NCBI GenBank assembly: GCA_021414305.1
Contig: JAIOOS010000029.1
Location: forward strand, 124,001-188,000
Length of the DNA stretch: 64,000 nt
Reading direction: 5' to 3'
Origin: Burkholderiales bacterium
Lineage (GTDB): Bacteria > Pseudomonadota > Gammaproteobacteria > Burkholderiales > Burkholderiaceae_C
Shown: positions 25,979 to 37,063 of the stretch, piece by piece
Numbering within the stretch: position 1 is the first letter of the stretch
How the letters are laid out: the number at the start of each line of letters is the position of its first letter
Made by a program: the position numbers and the translations under genes
The notes under the pieces: model-generated
What the model saw: only the letters and a program-made list of their open reading frames with translations
Told to the model about the DNA's origin: nothing
Database searches by the model: none

Positions 25979-25984
25979 TAAACT
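25979..25984 (+). promoter_or_regulatory. Weak candidate -10 element before the Nudix gene
   Basis: TAAACT ends 6 nt before the ATG at 25991 and keeps the key A2 and T6 positions. An overlapping CATAAA at 25977 would put the start 8 nt away. Weaker than the other leaderless candidates. Confidence 0.3.
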
Positions 25985-25990
25985 GGCGTC

Positions 25991-26539
25991 ATGTTCCTGC
26001 CGCGCAGCATCAAGCATTGCCGGTCCTGCGGCGGCGAGGTCCGCTACGAGACGCCGGCCGACGACAACCGCGACCGCGCCACCTGCACTGTCTGCACGAC
26101 GATCCACTACGAGAACCCGCTCAACGTCGTCGGCACCCTGCCGGTCTGGGAAGACAAGGTGCTCCTCTGCCGCCGCAACATCGAGCCGCGCAAGGGCCTG
26201 TGGACCCTGCCGGCCGGCTTCATGGAGCTCGGGGAGACGACGATCGAGGGCGCCTTGCGCGAGACGATCGAGGAGGCCGGCGCCCGGGTGGAGATGCAAG
26301 GCCTCTACACCCTGATCGACGTCGTTCGCGTCGGCCAGGTGCACCTGTTCTATCGGGCGCGTCTGCTCGACACCGACTTCGCGCCCGGCCCCGAAACGAT
26401 CGAGGCGGGCCTTTTCGGCGAGGACGAGATCCCCTGGGACGAGATCGCCTTCCGGACGACGAAGAGAACGCTCGAGCTGTACTTCGAAGACCGGCGCGCC
26501 GCCGCCGGCTTCGGCTTTCACACCCTCGCCATCTCCTGA
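25991..26539 (+). CDS. Nudix hydrolase with N-terminal zinc ribbon
   Basis: 182 residues. The N-terminus has two CxxC pairs (CRSCGG and CTVC) forming a zinc ribbon, as in NADH pyrophosphatase-like and Zn-ribbon Nudix proteins. The Nudix box reads GFMELGETTIEGALRETIEE then AGA (about residues 76-98), matching GX5EX7REUXEEXGU, so Mg-dependent pyrophosphatase chemistry is expected, with a nucleotide-sugar or dinucleotide substrate; specificity unknown. It converges on the lpd gene (10-bp gap). No ribosome binding site is visible before the ATG, so a leaderless message is possible. Confidence 0.88.
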   Translation: MFLPRSIKHCRSCGGEVRYETPADDNRDRATCTVCTTIHYENPLNVVGTLPVWEDKVLLCRRNIEPRKGLWTLPAGFMELGETTIEGALRETIEEAGARVEMQGLYTLIDVVRVGQVHLFYRARLLDTDFAPGPETIEAGLFGEDEIPWDEIAFRTTKRTLELYFEDRRAAAGFGFHTLAIS

Positions 26540-26549
26540 GCCTTCGCCC

Positions 26550-28391
26550 TCAGCGGCGTGCCGGCGGCAGATCGGTGCAGGTGCCCTCGAACGCCTCCGC
26601 GGCCAAGCCGATCGATTCGCCCAGCGTCGGATGCGGATGGATCGTCTTGCCGATGTCGACCGCGTCGGCGCCCATCTCGATCGCCAGGGCGATCTCGCCG
26701 ATCATGTCGCCGGCATGCGTGCCGACGATGCCGCCGCCGACGATCGCGTGCGTGGCTTCGTCGAACAGCAGCTTGGTGAAGCCCTCGTCGCGACCGTTGG
26801 CGATGGCGCGGCCCGAGGCCGTCCACGGGAACAGGCCCTTCTTCACCTTGACGCCGCGTGCCTTGGCCTCGTCTTCGGTGATGCCGACCCAGGCGATCTC
26901 CGGGTCGGTATAGGCGACGCTCGGGATCACCCGCGCGTCGAACGCCGACTTCGCCAGCTTCGCGTCGCCGAGCTGCTCGCCCGCGGCAACCTCGGCGGCG
27001 ACGTGCGCCTCGTGCACCGCCTTGTGCTCGAGCATCGGCTGGCCGACGATGTCGCCGACGGCGAAGATGTGCGGCACGCTGGTGCGCATCTGGATGTCGA
27101 CGGGGATGAAGCCGCGGTCCGTGACGTTCACGCCGGCGGCCTCGGCGCCGATCTTCCTGCCGTTGGGAATGCGGCCGACGGCCTGCAGCACCAGGTCGTA
27201 GAGCTGCTCCTTGAGCGCGCCCTCGCCTTCGAACCTCACCAGGATGCCGTCGGCCTTCGCCTCGGCGCTCACCGTCTTGGTCTTCAGCATGATGTTGTCG
27301 AAGCGCGGGGCGTTGAGCTTCTGCCAGACCTTGACCAGGTCGCGGTCGGCGCCCTGCATCAGGCCGTCGAGCATCTCGACCACGTCGAGCCGGGCGCCCA
27401 GGGTCGAATAGACCGTGCCCATCTCGAGGCCAATGATGCCGCCGCCGACGATCAGCATGCGCTTGGGCTCGCTCGGCAGTTCGAGCGCGCCGGTCGAGGT
27501 GACCACGCGCTTGTCGTCCTTGGGCATGAAGGGCAGCTTCACCGCCTCGGAGCCGGCGGCGATGACGGCCCGGGCGAAGCCGATCGTCGTCGTTCCGCCG
27601 GCGGCGAGCTCGACCGCGACGTGATGGTCGTCGGTGAAGCGGCCGCTGCCGGTGACGACCGTGACCTTCCTCATCTTGGCCATCTGCGCCAGGCCGCCGG
27701 TGAGGCGGCCCACGACCTTGTTCTTGTGCGCGACGAGCTTGCCGCGGTCGATGGCGGGCGCGCCGAAGCTGACGCCGACCTTGTCGAAGTGCGCCACCTC
27801 GTCGAGCACCGCGGCGACGTGCAGCATCGCCTTGGAAGGAATGCAGCCGACGTTGAGGCAGACGCCGCCGAGCGTCGCGTAGCGCTCGACCAGCACGACC
27901 TTGAGGCCGAGGTCGGCGGCGCGGAACGCCGCCGAGTAGCCGCCAGGCCCGGCGCCGAGCACGAGCAGGTCGCACGTGAGGTCACCGCCGAAGGAAGCGC
28001 CCGCGGCGACCGCGGCGACCGGCTTCGCAGCGGGTGTGGGTGCGGGTGCTGGCGCCGGCGTCGGAGCCGCCGCCGCCTTCGCGGCCCCCTCGCCCGCCGG
28101 GGCGGGAGAGGGCTGGGGTGAGGGTGGCGGCGCGGCCGCGCCGGGTGTCGCCGTGGCCTCCGCATCCAGGCTCAGGATCACCGACCCTTGGTTGACGGTG
28201 TCGCCGACCTTGACCTTGATCTCCTTGACGACGCCGGCATGCGACGACGGAATCTCCATCGACGCCTTGTCGCTCTCGATCGTGATCAGGCTCTGCTCGA
28301 CCTTGACGGTGTCGCCCGGCTTGACCAGGACCTCGATGACGCCGACGTCCTTGAAGTCGCCGATGTCCGGTATCTGTACATCGACCGTCAT
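26550..28391 (-). CDS. lpdA: Dihydrolipoyl dehydrogenase (E3) with N-terminal lipoyl domain
   Basis: 613 residues; reoxidises dihydrolipoamide of the pyruvate dehydrogenase complex with NAD+. Residues 1-80 are a lipoyl domain (lysine in IESDKASMEIPSS, about residue 42). An Ala/Pro linker (about 85-135) follows, part of it encoded by a REP-like palindrome. The FAD domain begins LLVLGAGPGGYSAAFRAADL, with the redox disulfide in GGVCLNVGCIPSK (about 183-188). The NAD motif is GGGIIGLEMGTVYSTLG and the interface His-Glu is in HPHPTLGES (about 585). The ATG overlaps the E2 stop as ATGA. The extra lipoyl domain is typical of betaproteobacterial PDH E3. Confidence 0.96.
   Translation of the reverse strand: MTVDVQIPDIGDFKDVGVIEVLVKPGDTVKVEQSLITIESDKASMEIPSSHAGVVKEIKVKVGDTVNQGSVILSLDAEATATPGAAAPPPSPQPSPAPAGEGAAKAAAAPTPAPAPAPTPAAKPVAAVAAGASFGGDLTCDLLVLGAGPGGYSAAFRAADLGLKVVLVERYATLGGVCLNVGCIPSKAMLHVAAVLDEVAHFDKVGVSFGAPAIDRGKLVAHKNKVVGRLTGGLAQMAKMRKVTVVTGSGRFTDDHHVAVELAAGGTTTIGFARAVIAAGSEAVKLPFMPKDDKRVVTSTGALELPSEPKRMLIVGGGIIGLEMGTVYSTLGARLDVVEMLDGLMQGADRDLVKVWQKLNAPRFDNIMLKTKTVSAEAKADGILVRFEGEGALKEQLYDLVLQAVGRIPNGRKIGAEAAGVNVTDRGFIPVDIQMRTSVPHIFAVGDIVGQPMLEHKAVHEAHVAAEVAAGEQLGDAKLAKSAFDARVIPSVAYTDPEIAWVGITEDEAKARGVKVKKGLFPWTASGRAIANGRDEGFTKLLFDEATHAIVGGGIVGTHAGDMIGEIALAIEMGADAVDIGKTIHPHPTLGESIGLAAEAFEGTCTDLPPARR
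28086..28124. repeat. REP-like palindrome inside the lpdA linker
   Basis: CCCCTCGCCCGCC-GG-GGCGGGAGAGGGC followed by TGGGGTGAGGG. In frame on the minus strand it encodes the Pro/Ser/Gln-rich piece PPPSPQPSPAPAGEG of the lipoyl-to-FAD-domain linker. Confidence 0.72.
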
Positions 28392-30100
28392 AGCAGCACC
28401 CGCCGGAAGTCGCCCAGGATCTGGATCAGGAATGCGTTGAAGCGCGCCGCGGAAGCGCCGTCGACCACGCGGTGGTCCCAGCTCAGCGAGAGCGGCAGCA
28501 TCAGCCGCGGCTGGAACGCCTTGCCATCCCACACCGGCTCGATGAGGCTGCGGCAGACGCCGAGGATCGCGACCTCGGGCGCGTTGATGATCGGCGTGAA
28601 ATAGCGCCCGCCGATTCCGCCCAGCGAGGAGATCGAGAAGCAGCCGCCGCTCATGTCGGCCGGAGAGAGCTTGCCGTCGCGCGCTTTCTTCGCCAGCTCG
28701 CCCATCTCGGTCGAGATCTGCAGCACGCCCTTCTTGTCGCAGTCGCGGATCACCGGGACCACCAGGCCGTTCGGCGTGTCGGCGGCGAAGCCGATGTGGA
28801 AGTACTTCTTCAGCACCAGTTGGTCGCCCTCCAGGCTGGCATTGAAGTCGGGGAACTTCTGCAGCGCGGCGACCGAGGCCTTGATCAGGAAGGCGAGCAT
28901 CGTCACCTTGACGCCCGACTTCTCGTTCTCCTTGTTGGTCGAAACGCGGAAGGCCTCGAGGTCGGTGATGTCGGCATCGTCGTGGTTGGTGACGTGCGGG
29001 ATCGTCACCCAGTTGCGATGCAGCGCCGGGCCGCTGATGCGCTTGATCCGCGACAGCTCCTTCTTCTCGACCGGCCCGAACTTCGCGAAGTCGACCTGCG
29101 GCCAGGCGGGCAGGCCCGGGAATGCGCCGCCGCCGGGCGCCGCGCCGGGGGCCGGCGCCTTCGCACCCTGCGCCTTGGTCTGCTGCGTGCCGGCCATCAC
29201 GGCCTTGACGAAGGCCTGCACGTCTTCCTGCGTGATCCGGCCCTTCGGCCCGCCGCCCTTCACTTCGGCCAGCGGCACGCCGAGCTCGCGTGCCAGCTTG
29301 CGGATCGTCGGCGAAGCATGCGGCAGGGCGCCTTGCGGCGCGGTCGGCTCGTGCGCCGGCAACGCCGCGGTGGGAACGGATTTCTCGGTCGGCGCAGCGG
29401 GCGCAGACGCTGCCGGCGCAGACTCTGCCGGCGCGGCAGCCGGCGCCGCCGGTGCGGGCGCCGCAGAGGGCGCGGAAGCGGCCACGCCGCTGCCTTCGAG
29501 CCTGGCGATCAAGGTGCCCTTGGCCACCTTGTCGCCGACCTTGACCTTCAGCTCCTTCACCACGCCCGCATGCGACGACGGAATCTCCATCGACGCCTTG
29601 TCGCTCTCGACGGTGATCAGGCTCTGCTCGGCCGCGACCTTGTCGCCGGGCTTGACCAGGACCTCGATCACGGCGACTTCGTCGAAATCGCCGATGTCGG
29701 GGACGACGATGTCGATGGGCCCGGCGGTGGACGCAGGCCCACCCTCACCCCGGCCCTCTCCCGCCGGGGCGGGAGAGGGAGGAGGAGGCGGCGCCTTGGC
29801 CCCCTCTCCCGCGGCAGCGGGAGAGGGCTGGGGTGAGGGTGCCGGCGCTGCCGCAGCCCCACCCTCGCTCTCCAGCACCAGCAGCGGCGAGCCCTCGCTG
29901 ATCTTGTCGCCCAGCTTGACGCGCAGCTCCTTCACCACGCCGGCGGCGCTCGACGGAATCTCCATCGACGCCTTGTCGCTCTCGACCGTCACCAGCGACT
30001 GCTCGGCCTTGACCCGGTCGCCCGGCTTGACCAGGACCTCGATGATCTCGACATCCTTGAAATCGCCGATGTCCGGCACCTTCACTTCCACGATGGCCAT
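28388..30100 (-). CDS. aceF: Pyruvate dehydrogenase complex dihydrolipoyllysine acetyltransferase (E2)
   Basis: 570 residues; core of the complex, moves acetyl from lipoyl arms to CoA. Two lipoyl domains are visible (about residues 1-80 and 115-195), each with the VESDKASMEIPSS lysine site. A peripheral-subunit-binding domain (SPTIRKLARELGVPLAEV, about 260-295) precedes the catalytic domain, which ends with the active-site motif WDHRVVDGASAARF (His about 542). The first linker (about 85-125) is encoded largely by paired REP-like palindromes at 29742-29839 and reads as PSPQPSPAAAGEG and PPSPAPAGEGRGEGG. Gene lies 10 bp downstream of aceE and overlaps lpdA. Confidence 0.96.
   Translation of the reverse strand: MAIVEVKVPDIGDFKDVEIIEVLVKPGDRVKAEQSLVTVESDKASMEIPSSAAGVVKELRVKLGDKISEGSPLLVLESEGGAAAAPAPSPQPSPAAAGEGAKAPPPPPSPAPAGEGRGEGGPASTAGPIDIVVPDIGDFDEVAVIEVLVKPGDKVAAEQSLITVESDKASMEIPSSHAGVVKELKVKVGDKVAKGTLIARLEGSGVAASAPSAAPAPAAPAAAPAESAPAASAPAAPTEKSVPTAALPAHEPTAPQGALPHASPTIRKLARELGVPLAEVKGGGPKGRITQEDVQAFVKAVMAGTQQTKAQGAKAPAPGAAPGGGAFPGLPAWPQVDFAKFGPVEKKELSRIKRISGPALHRNWVTIPHVTNHDDADITDLEAFRVSTNKENEKSGVKVTMLAFLIKASVAALQKFPDFNASLEGDQLVLKKYFHIGFAADTPNGLVVPVIRDCDKKGVLQISTEMGELAKKARDGKLSPADMSGGCFSISSLGGIGGRYFTPIINAPEVAILGVCRSLIEPVWDGKAFQPRLMLPLSLSWDHRVVDGASAARFNAFLIQILGDFRRVLL
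29742..29839. repeat. Paired REP/BIME-like palindromes inside the E2 linker
   Basis: Head-to-head pair: CCCTCACCCCGGCCCTCTCC plus its return arm ending near 29779, then the reverse copy CCCTCTCCCGC-GGCA-GCGGG from 29802 to 29839, ending GGGGTGAGGG. The geometry is the same as the purL pair. Both are translated in frame into the interlipoyl linker. Confidence 0.8.
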
Positions 30101-30110
30101 CGCGTGGTCC

Positions 30111-32819
<2,709 letters not shown>

Positions 32820-32876
32820 GGGCGTCTCCGGAGTCGTTGTTTTCTCTGCGCGCAAGTGTCGCACAGAATTGGTCAC

Positions 32877-32916
32877 TTTCGCATTACGCTATCACGTTTC
32901 GTATTATGGTATGCAA
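32877..32916. promoter_or_regulatory. Tandem direct repeat between aceE and the PAS kinase (candidate operator)
   Basis: TTTCGCATTACGCTAT (32877-32892) is repeated as TTTCGTATTATGGTAT (32897-32912): 13 of 16 bases match and the copies start exactly 20 bp apart, about two helical turns. They sit 58 bp upstream of the aceE start in the most AT-rich stretch of the neighbourhood. On the minus strand the second copy contains CATAAT, a good -10 for aceE. A regulator bound here could control aceE and perhaps the kinase. Confidence 0.5.
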
Positions 32917-32949
32917 GAGCGCAGAGTCTCCTTCTTCCGGGGGGCAACG

Positions 32950-32955
32950 GATAAT
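32950..32955 (+). promoter_or_regulatory. Candidate -10 element, leaderless promoter of the PAS kinase
   Basis: GATAAT ends 6 nt before the ATG at 32962, exactly as at map and phaC. This supports 32962 over an in-frame ATG at 32911. Confidence 0.5.
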
Positions 32956-32961
32956 TGCCGC

Positions 32962-35499
32962 ATGCAACGTGCCGTGACGGCGACGACCAAAGCTCCCCCA
33001 CGGCCCGATCGCACCTGGGCCGAGCGGCTGTTCGGGCGCTGGTGGCGGCGCCAGTCGGCGGCCCGCCAGGACCGCTACGCCACGCTCGGGCCGCTGGCCT
33101 CGGTGCTCCTGTTCCTCGCCGCGATCGTCTCCGCCTTCTGGTACCTGCGCAACGAAGAGCTCGAGCGCGAGCAGGAGGCGGTGCGCCGCGACACCGAGGT
33201 CGCGCAGCAGCAGCTCCGCCTCAAGCTGATCGACAACCACGAGCAGCTGGTGCGCACCGCGCACGACCTGACCACGCGCTCGCTCGACCGCAACGGGTTC
33301 CTCGTGCAGGCATCGAGCTTCACGCGCGAGAGGCCCGAGACCACCAACCTGATCTGGGTCGGGCCGAAGCGGAACGCCATCGCCGCGTATTCGGGCACGA
33401 GCTTTCCGCCCGAGACCGGCATCAGCGGCATCGAGACCCCGGCTTCGCTGCCGATCGAGAACTCCGGCAGCGCGCCCGAGGCTGCGTTCCTGCACGGCCG
33501 CGAGACGCGGCAGACCGCGTACTCGCGCCCGTTCAAGGACAGCTTCGGCAACCCGGTGTTCCAGGTGGTGATTCCACTCATCGAACGCGGCGCCTTCAAC
33601 GGCGCGCTGATCGCCGAGTACTCGGTCGAGCGGCTGCTGCGCTACTACGTGCCGACCGAGGTATCGCGCCGGCACGCGATCTCGCTGCTCGACCAGGACC
33701 GCTCGCTCGCCAGCACGGTGATGACGGCGCCGGGCACGACCGTGAAGCGCCCGTCGATCGTCTTCGAGCTGCCGGTCGCCCCGGCGGAGAACGGCCTGGT
33801 GCTGCGCGGCGAGGGCTACCGGACCTCCGTCGGCCTGATCAGCAACACCCTGTTCTGGATGGTGATGGCGCTCTCGGTGCTCACCGTCTGGATGCTGCTC
33901 GGCACCTGGCGGCACATGCGCCGCCGCCTGCAGATGCAGGCCGCGCTCGTCTCCGAGACGAACTTCCGCCGCGCCATGGAGAACTCGATGCTGACCGGCA
34001 TGCGCGCCATGGACATGGAAGGCCAGATCAGCTACGTCAACCCGGCGTTCTGCGCGATGACGGGCTTCTCCGAGGCCGACCTGATCGGCCAGCACCCGCC
34101 CTTCCCCTACTGGCCGCACGACCGGCGCGAGGAGAACGCGCGCCTGCTCGAGCAGGAGTTGCGCGGCCAGAGCCCGGCCGGCGGGATCGAGGTGAAGGTG
34201 ATGAGGAAGGACGGCTCGGTGTTCGACGCGCGCATGTACGTCTCGCCGCTGATCGATCCCAAGGGCCAGCAGACCGGCTGGATGACCTCGATGACCAACA
34301 TCACCGAGGCCAAGCGGATCCGCGACCAGCTCACCGCCTCGCACGAGCGCTTCACGACGGTGCTGGAGGGCCTCGACACCGCCGTCTCGGTGCTCTCGGT
34401 GCAGCAGGGCGAGCTGCTGTTCGCCAACCGCTCGTACCGCCTCTGGTTCGGCGCCGACGCGCGCGGCCACGCCCAGCTTTCCGGCGGCGAGGCGTCGCTG
34501 CCGATGCCGCTCGACGGCGACGACGCGGTCGACGCGCTCGGCGGCCTGCCGACGCAGGAGCTCACCGCCGCCGGCTCCGATTCGCGCGAGATCTTCGTCG
34601 AGGCCACGGGCAAATGGTTCGAGGTCCGTGCCCGCTACCTGCAGTGGACCGACGGCCGCCTCGCGCAGATGCTGATCGCGACCGACATCTCCGAGCGGCG
34701 CAACGCCGAGGCCGTGGCCGAGCACCAGGCGGAGAAGGCGCAAGTCACCAGCCGGCTGGTGACCATGGGCGAGATGGCGTCTTCGGTGGCGCACGAGCTG
34801 AACCAGCCGCTCACCGCGATCACCAACTACTGCAACGGCATGGTGACGCGGGTCGAGAACAACGCGATCGACAAGCCCGACCTGATCGCGGCGCTGAAGA
34901 AGACCTCGCGCCAGGCCGAGCGCGCGGGGCAGATCATCCATCGCATCCGCGCCTTCGTGAAGCGCAGCGAGCCGCAGCGGCAGAAGGCGTCGGCGCAGAC
35001 GATCGTCGACGACGCGGTCGACCTCGCCGGCATCGAGCTGCGCCGGCGCAACGTCGCGATCCAGACCTACGTCGCGCAGCGGCTGCCGCCGCTGATGGTC
35101 GACCCCATCCTGATCGAGCAGGTGGTGCTCAACCTTCTCAAGAATGCCGCCGAGGCGATCGACAACGCGCGGCTGCCGAGCGCGCGCCGGCGGATCGAGC
35201 TGCGCGTGGTGCCGCGGCACACGCCCGACGAAGGCGACGTGATCGAGTTCTCGGTCACCGACAAGGGCCCGGGCCTGAAGGACGAGGTGATCGCCCGCAT
35301 GTACGAGGCCTTCTTCTCGACCAAGGTCGACGGCCTGGGCATCGGCCTGAGCCTTTGCCGCTCGATCATCGAGAGCCACCGGGGCCGGATCAAGGCGGTC
35401 AACCTCTACAATGGCGAGACCCCCATCGGCTGCCGCTTCACCTTCACGCTGCCGGTCGAACCCCACCGAAGCGAAGCCCCCGCGGCCATAACTGCATGA
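32962..35499 (+). CDS. Membrane PAS-domain sensor histidine kinase
   Basis: 845 residues. First membrane helix about 43-62 (LASVLLFLAAIVSAFWYL), a periplasmic sensing region of about 230 residues, second helix about 292-316. Then two PAS domains (about 330-450, with GQISYVNPAFCAMTGFSEAD, and 455-575), HisKA with SSVAHELNQPLTAITNY (His about 611) and a HATPase with NLLKNAAEAID (N box, about 724) and GLGIGLSLCRSI. FixL/TodS-like architecture. It overlaps the next response regulator as ATGA, so the pair is a two-component system. The ligand is unknown; the divergent aceE suggests a carbon or redox signal, which is only an inference. Confidence 0.9.
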   Translation: MQRAVTATTKAPPRPDRTWAERLFGRWWRRQSAARQDRYATLGPLASVLLFLAAIVSAFWYLRNEELEREQEAVRRDTEVAQQQLRLKLIDNHEQLVRTAHDLTTRSLDRNGFLVQASSFTRERPETTNLIWVGPKRNAIAAYSGTSFPPETGISGIETPASLPIENSGSAPEAAFLHGRETRQTAYSRPFKDSFGNPVFQVVIPLIERGAFNGALIAEYSVERLLRYYVPTEVSRRHAISLLDQDRSLASTVMTAPGTTVKRPSIVFELPVAPAENGLVLRGEGYRTSVGLISNTLFWMVMALSVLTVWMLLGTWRHMRRRLQMQAALVSETNFRRAMENSMLTGMRAMDMEGQISYVNPAFCAMTGFSEADLIGQHPPFPYWPHDRREENARLLEQELRGQSPAGGIEVKVMRKDGSVFDARMYVSPLIDPKGQQTGWMTSMTNITEAKRIRDQLTASHERFTTVLEGLDTAVSVLSVQQGELLFANRSYRLWFGADARGHAQLSGGEASLPMPLDGDDAVDALGGLPTQELTAAGSDSREIFVEATGKWFEVRARYLQWTDGRLAQMLIATDISERRNAEAVAEHQAEKAQVTSRLVTMGEMASSVAHELNQPLTAITNYCNGMVTRVENNAIDKPDLIAALKKTSRQAERAGQIIHRIRAFVKRSEPQRQKASAQTIVDDAVDLAGIELRRRNVAIQTYVAQRLPPLMVDPILIEQVVLNLLKNAAEAIDNARLPSARRRIELRVVPRHTPDEGDVIEFSVTDKGPGLKDEVIARMYEAFFSTKVDGLGIGLSLCRSIIESHRGRIKAVNLYNGETPIGCRFTFTLPVEPHRSEAPAAITA

Positions 35500-36119
35500 G
35501 CCTGATTCCCAAGAAAGGCACCGTCTACGTCGTCGACGACGACGAGGCCGTGCGCGATTCCCTGCAGTGGCTGCTCGAGGGCAAGGACTACCGGGTCAAG
35601 TGCTTCGATTCGGCCGAGTCCTTCCTCTCGCGCTTCGACCCGCGCGAGGTCGCCTGCCTGATCGCCGACATCCGCATGGACGGCATGAGCGGCCTCGAGC
35701 TGCAGGACCGGCTGCTCGAACGCCGTTCGCCGCTGCCGGTGACCTTCATCACCGGCCACGGCGACGTGCCGATGGCGGTGACGACGATGAAGAAGGGCGC
35801 CGAAGACTTCATCGAGAAGCCGTTCAAGGAAGACGAGCTGGTGTCGCTGGTCGAGAAGATGCTCGAGCGCGCCCGGGTCGATTTCTCCAAGCACCAGGAA
35901 GCGGCGAGCCGCGACGCCCTGCTCTCGCGCCTGACCACGCGCGAAGCGCAGGTGCTCGAGCGCATCGTCGCCGGCCGCCTCAACAAGCAGATCGCCGACG
36001 ACCTGGGCATCAGCATCAAGACGGTGGAGGCGCATCGCGCCAACATCATGGAAAAGCTGAACGCCAACACCGTCGCCGACCTGCTGAAGATCGCGCTCGG
36101 CGCGCCTTCCAAGGTTTGA
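35496..36119 (+). CDS. LuxR/FixJ-type response regulator
   Basis: 207 residues. Receiver domain residues 1-120: acidic pocket VVDDDEAVRD, phospho-Asp in CLIADIRMDG (about residue 58), Thr/Lys sites in VTFITGHGD and FIEKPFKED. C-terminal LuxR-type helix-turn-helix (about 145-190) with LTTREAQVLERIVAGRLNKQ and SIKTVEAHRANIMEKL. The FixJ-like family uses this layout to activate promoters after phosphorylation. The start codon overlaps the kinase stop; the stop overlaps a TTG start of folD (TTGA), so kinase, regulator and folD form one translationally coupled unit. Confidence 0.95.
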   Translation: MSLIPKKGTVYVVDDDEAVRDSLQWLLEGKDYRVKCFDSAESFLSRFDPREVACLIADIRMDGMSGLELQDRLLERRSPLPVTFITGHGDVPMAVTTMKKGAEDFIEKPFKEDELVSLVEKMLERARVDFSKHQEAASRDALLSRLTTREAQVLERIVAGRLNKQIADDLGISIKTVEAHRANIMEKLNANTVADLLKIALGAPSKV

Positions 36120-36982
36120 CCGCCAGCCGCATCGACGGCACCGGCATCGCCCGGCAGCTGCGCGCCGAGCTCGCCGGCCGCGCGGCGCACCTCGCTTCCC
36201 TCGGCCACCGGCCCGGCCTCGCCGTCATCCTCGTCGGTGACGACCCGGCGAGCGCGGTCTATGTCCGCAACAAGGTCAAGGCCTGCGAGGAAGCGGGCAT
36301 CCGCTCGCTGCTCGAGACCTGCCCTGCCGACCTGCCCGAGAGCGAGCTGCTGGCGCGCATCGCCGCCCTCAACGCCGACCCCACGATCCACGGCATCCTG
36401 GTGCAGATGCCCTTGCCGAAGCACATCGCCGCGGCCAAGGTGATCGAGGCGATCTCCGCGGCGAAGGACGTCGACGGCTACTCGGTCGAGAGCGCCGGCC
36501 GCCTGGTCGCCGGCCTGCCCGGCTTTCGGCCGTGCACGCCCTGGGGCTGCATGAAGCTGATCGAGAGCACCGGCATCGACCTGCGCGGCAAGCACGCCGT
36601 CGTCATCGGCCGCAGCAACACCGTCGGCAAGCCGATGGCGCTGATGCTGCTGCAGGCCGACGCGACAGTGACGATCTGCCACAGCCGCACCCCCGATCTC
36701 GGCGCGCACACGCGGACGGCCGACGTCGTCGTCGCCGCGGTCGGCCGGCGCGACACGCTCACCGGCGACATGGTCAAGCCGGGCGCGGTGGTCATCGACG
36801 TCGGCATGAACCGCAACGACGCCGGCAAGCTCTGCGGCGACGTCGACTTCGCGAGCGTCGCCGAGGTCGCCTCGGCGGTCACGCCGGTGCCGGGCGGCGT
36901 CGGGCCGATGACGATCGCGATGCTGCTCGCCAATACCGTCGAATCGGCCGAACGGGCGGCCTCCGTGGCTGGCCATCTGTGA
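36116..36982 (+). CDS. folD: Methylenetetrahydrofolate dehydrogenase / methenyl-THF cyclohydrolase
   Basis: 288 residues; bifunctional one-carbon enzyme interconverting methylene-, methenyl- and 10-formyl-THF with NADP. The active-site pattern is conserved: DDPASAVYVRNKVKACEEAG (Tyr and Lys), GILVQMPLP and DVDGYSVESAGRL. The cofactor site is VVIGRSNTVGKPMALML, and PVPGGVGPMTIAMLLANT closes the protein. The start is inferred as TTG at 36116, overlapping the response regulator stop, because it gives M-T-A-S-R-I-D-G, matching the usual FolD N-terminus; no ATG or GTG exists before the conserved region. Confidence 0.95.
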   Translation: MTASRIDGTGIARQLRAELAGRAAHLASLGHRPGLAVILVGDDPASAVYVRNKVKACEEAGIRSLLETCPADLPESELLARIAALNADPTIHGILVQMPLPKHIAAAKVIEAISAAKDVDGYSVESAGRLVAGLPGFRPCTPWGCMKLIESTGIDLRGKHAVVIGRSNTVGKPMALMLLQADATVTICHSRTPDLGAHTRTADVVVAAVGRRDTLTGDMVKPGAVVIDVGMNRNDAGKLCGDVDFASVAEVASAVTPVPGGVGPMTIAMLLANTVESAERAASVAGHL

Positions 36983-36997
36983 AGTTGTGAGCGAGAA

Positions 36998-37014
36998 CGT
37001 CGCTTGAAGCGACG
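36998..37014. other. Short inverted repeat after folD
   Basis: CGTCGC and GCGACG separated by five bases (TTGAA) in the 81-bp gap between folD and the glutaredoxin-like gene. The stem is short and there is no T-tract; it could be a weak terminator or an operator. Confidence 0.25.
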
Positions 37015-37063
37015 CGGGTCGTCGGCGAGAATCGCCCTTCGCTTTCGCTACCCCGGAGACCGC

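Noticed and set aside
9028..29839. Palindromic repeats considered as CRISPR repeats or transposon ends
   Set aside because: There are no regular spacers, no cas genes, no transposase and no target duplications; the pairs fit REP/BIME geometry.
32911..32961. Upstream ATG of the PAS kinase at 32911
   Set aside because: It falls inside the direct-repeat operator region; the ATG at 32962 is positioned 6 nt after GATAAT and gives a normal N-terminus.
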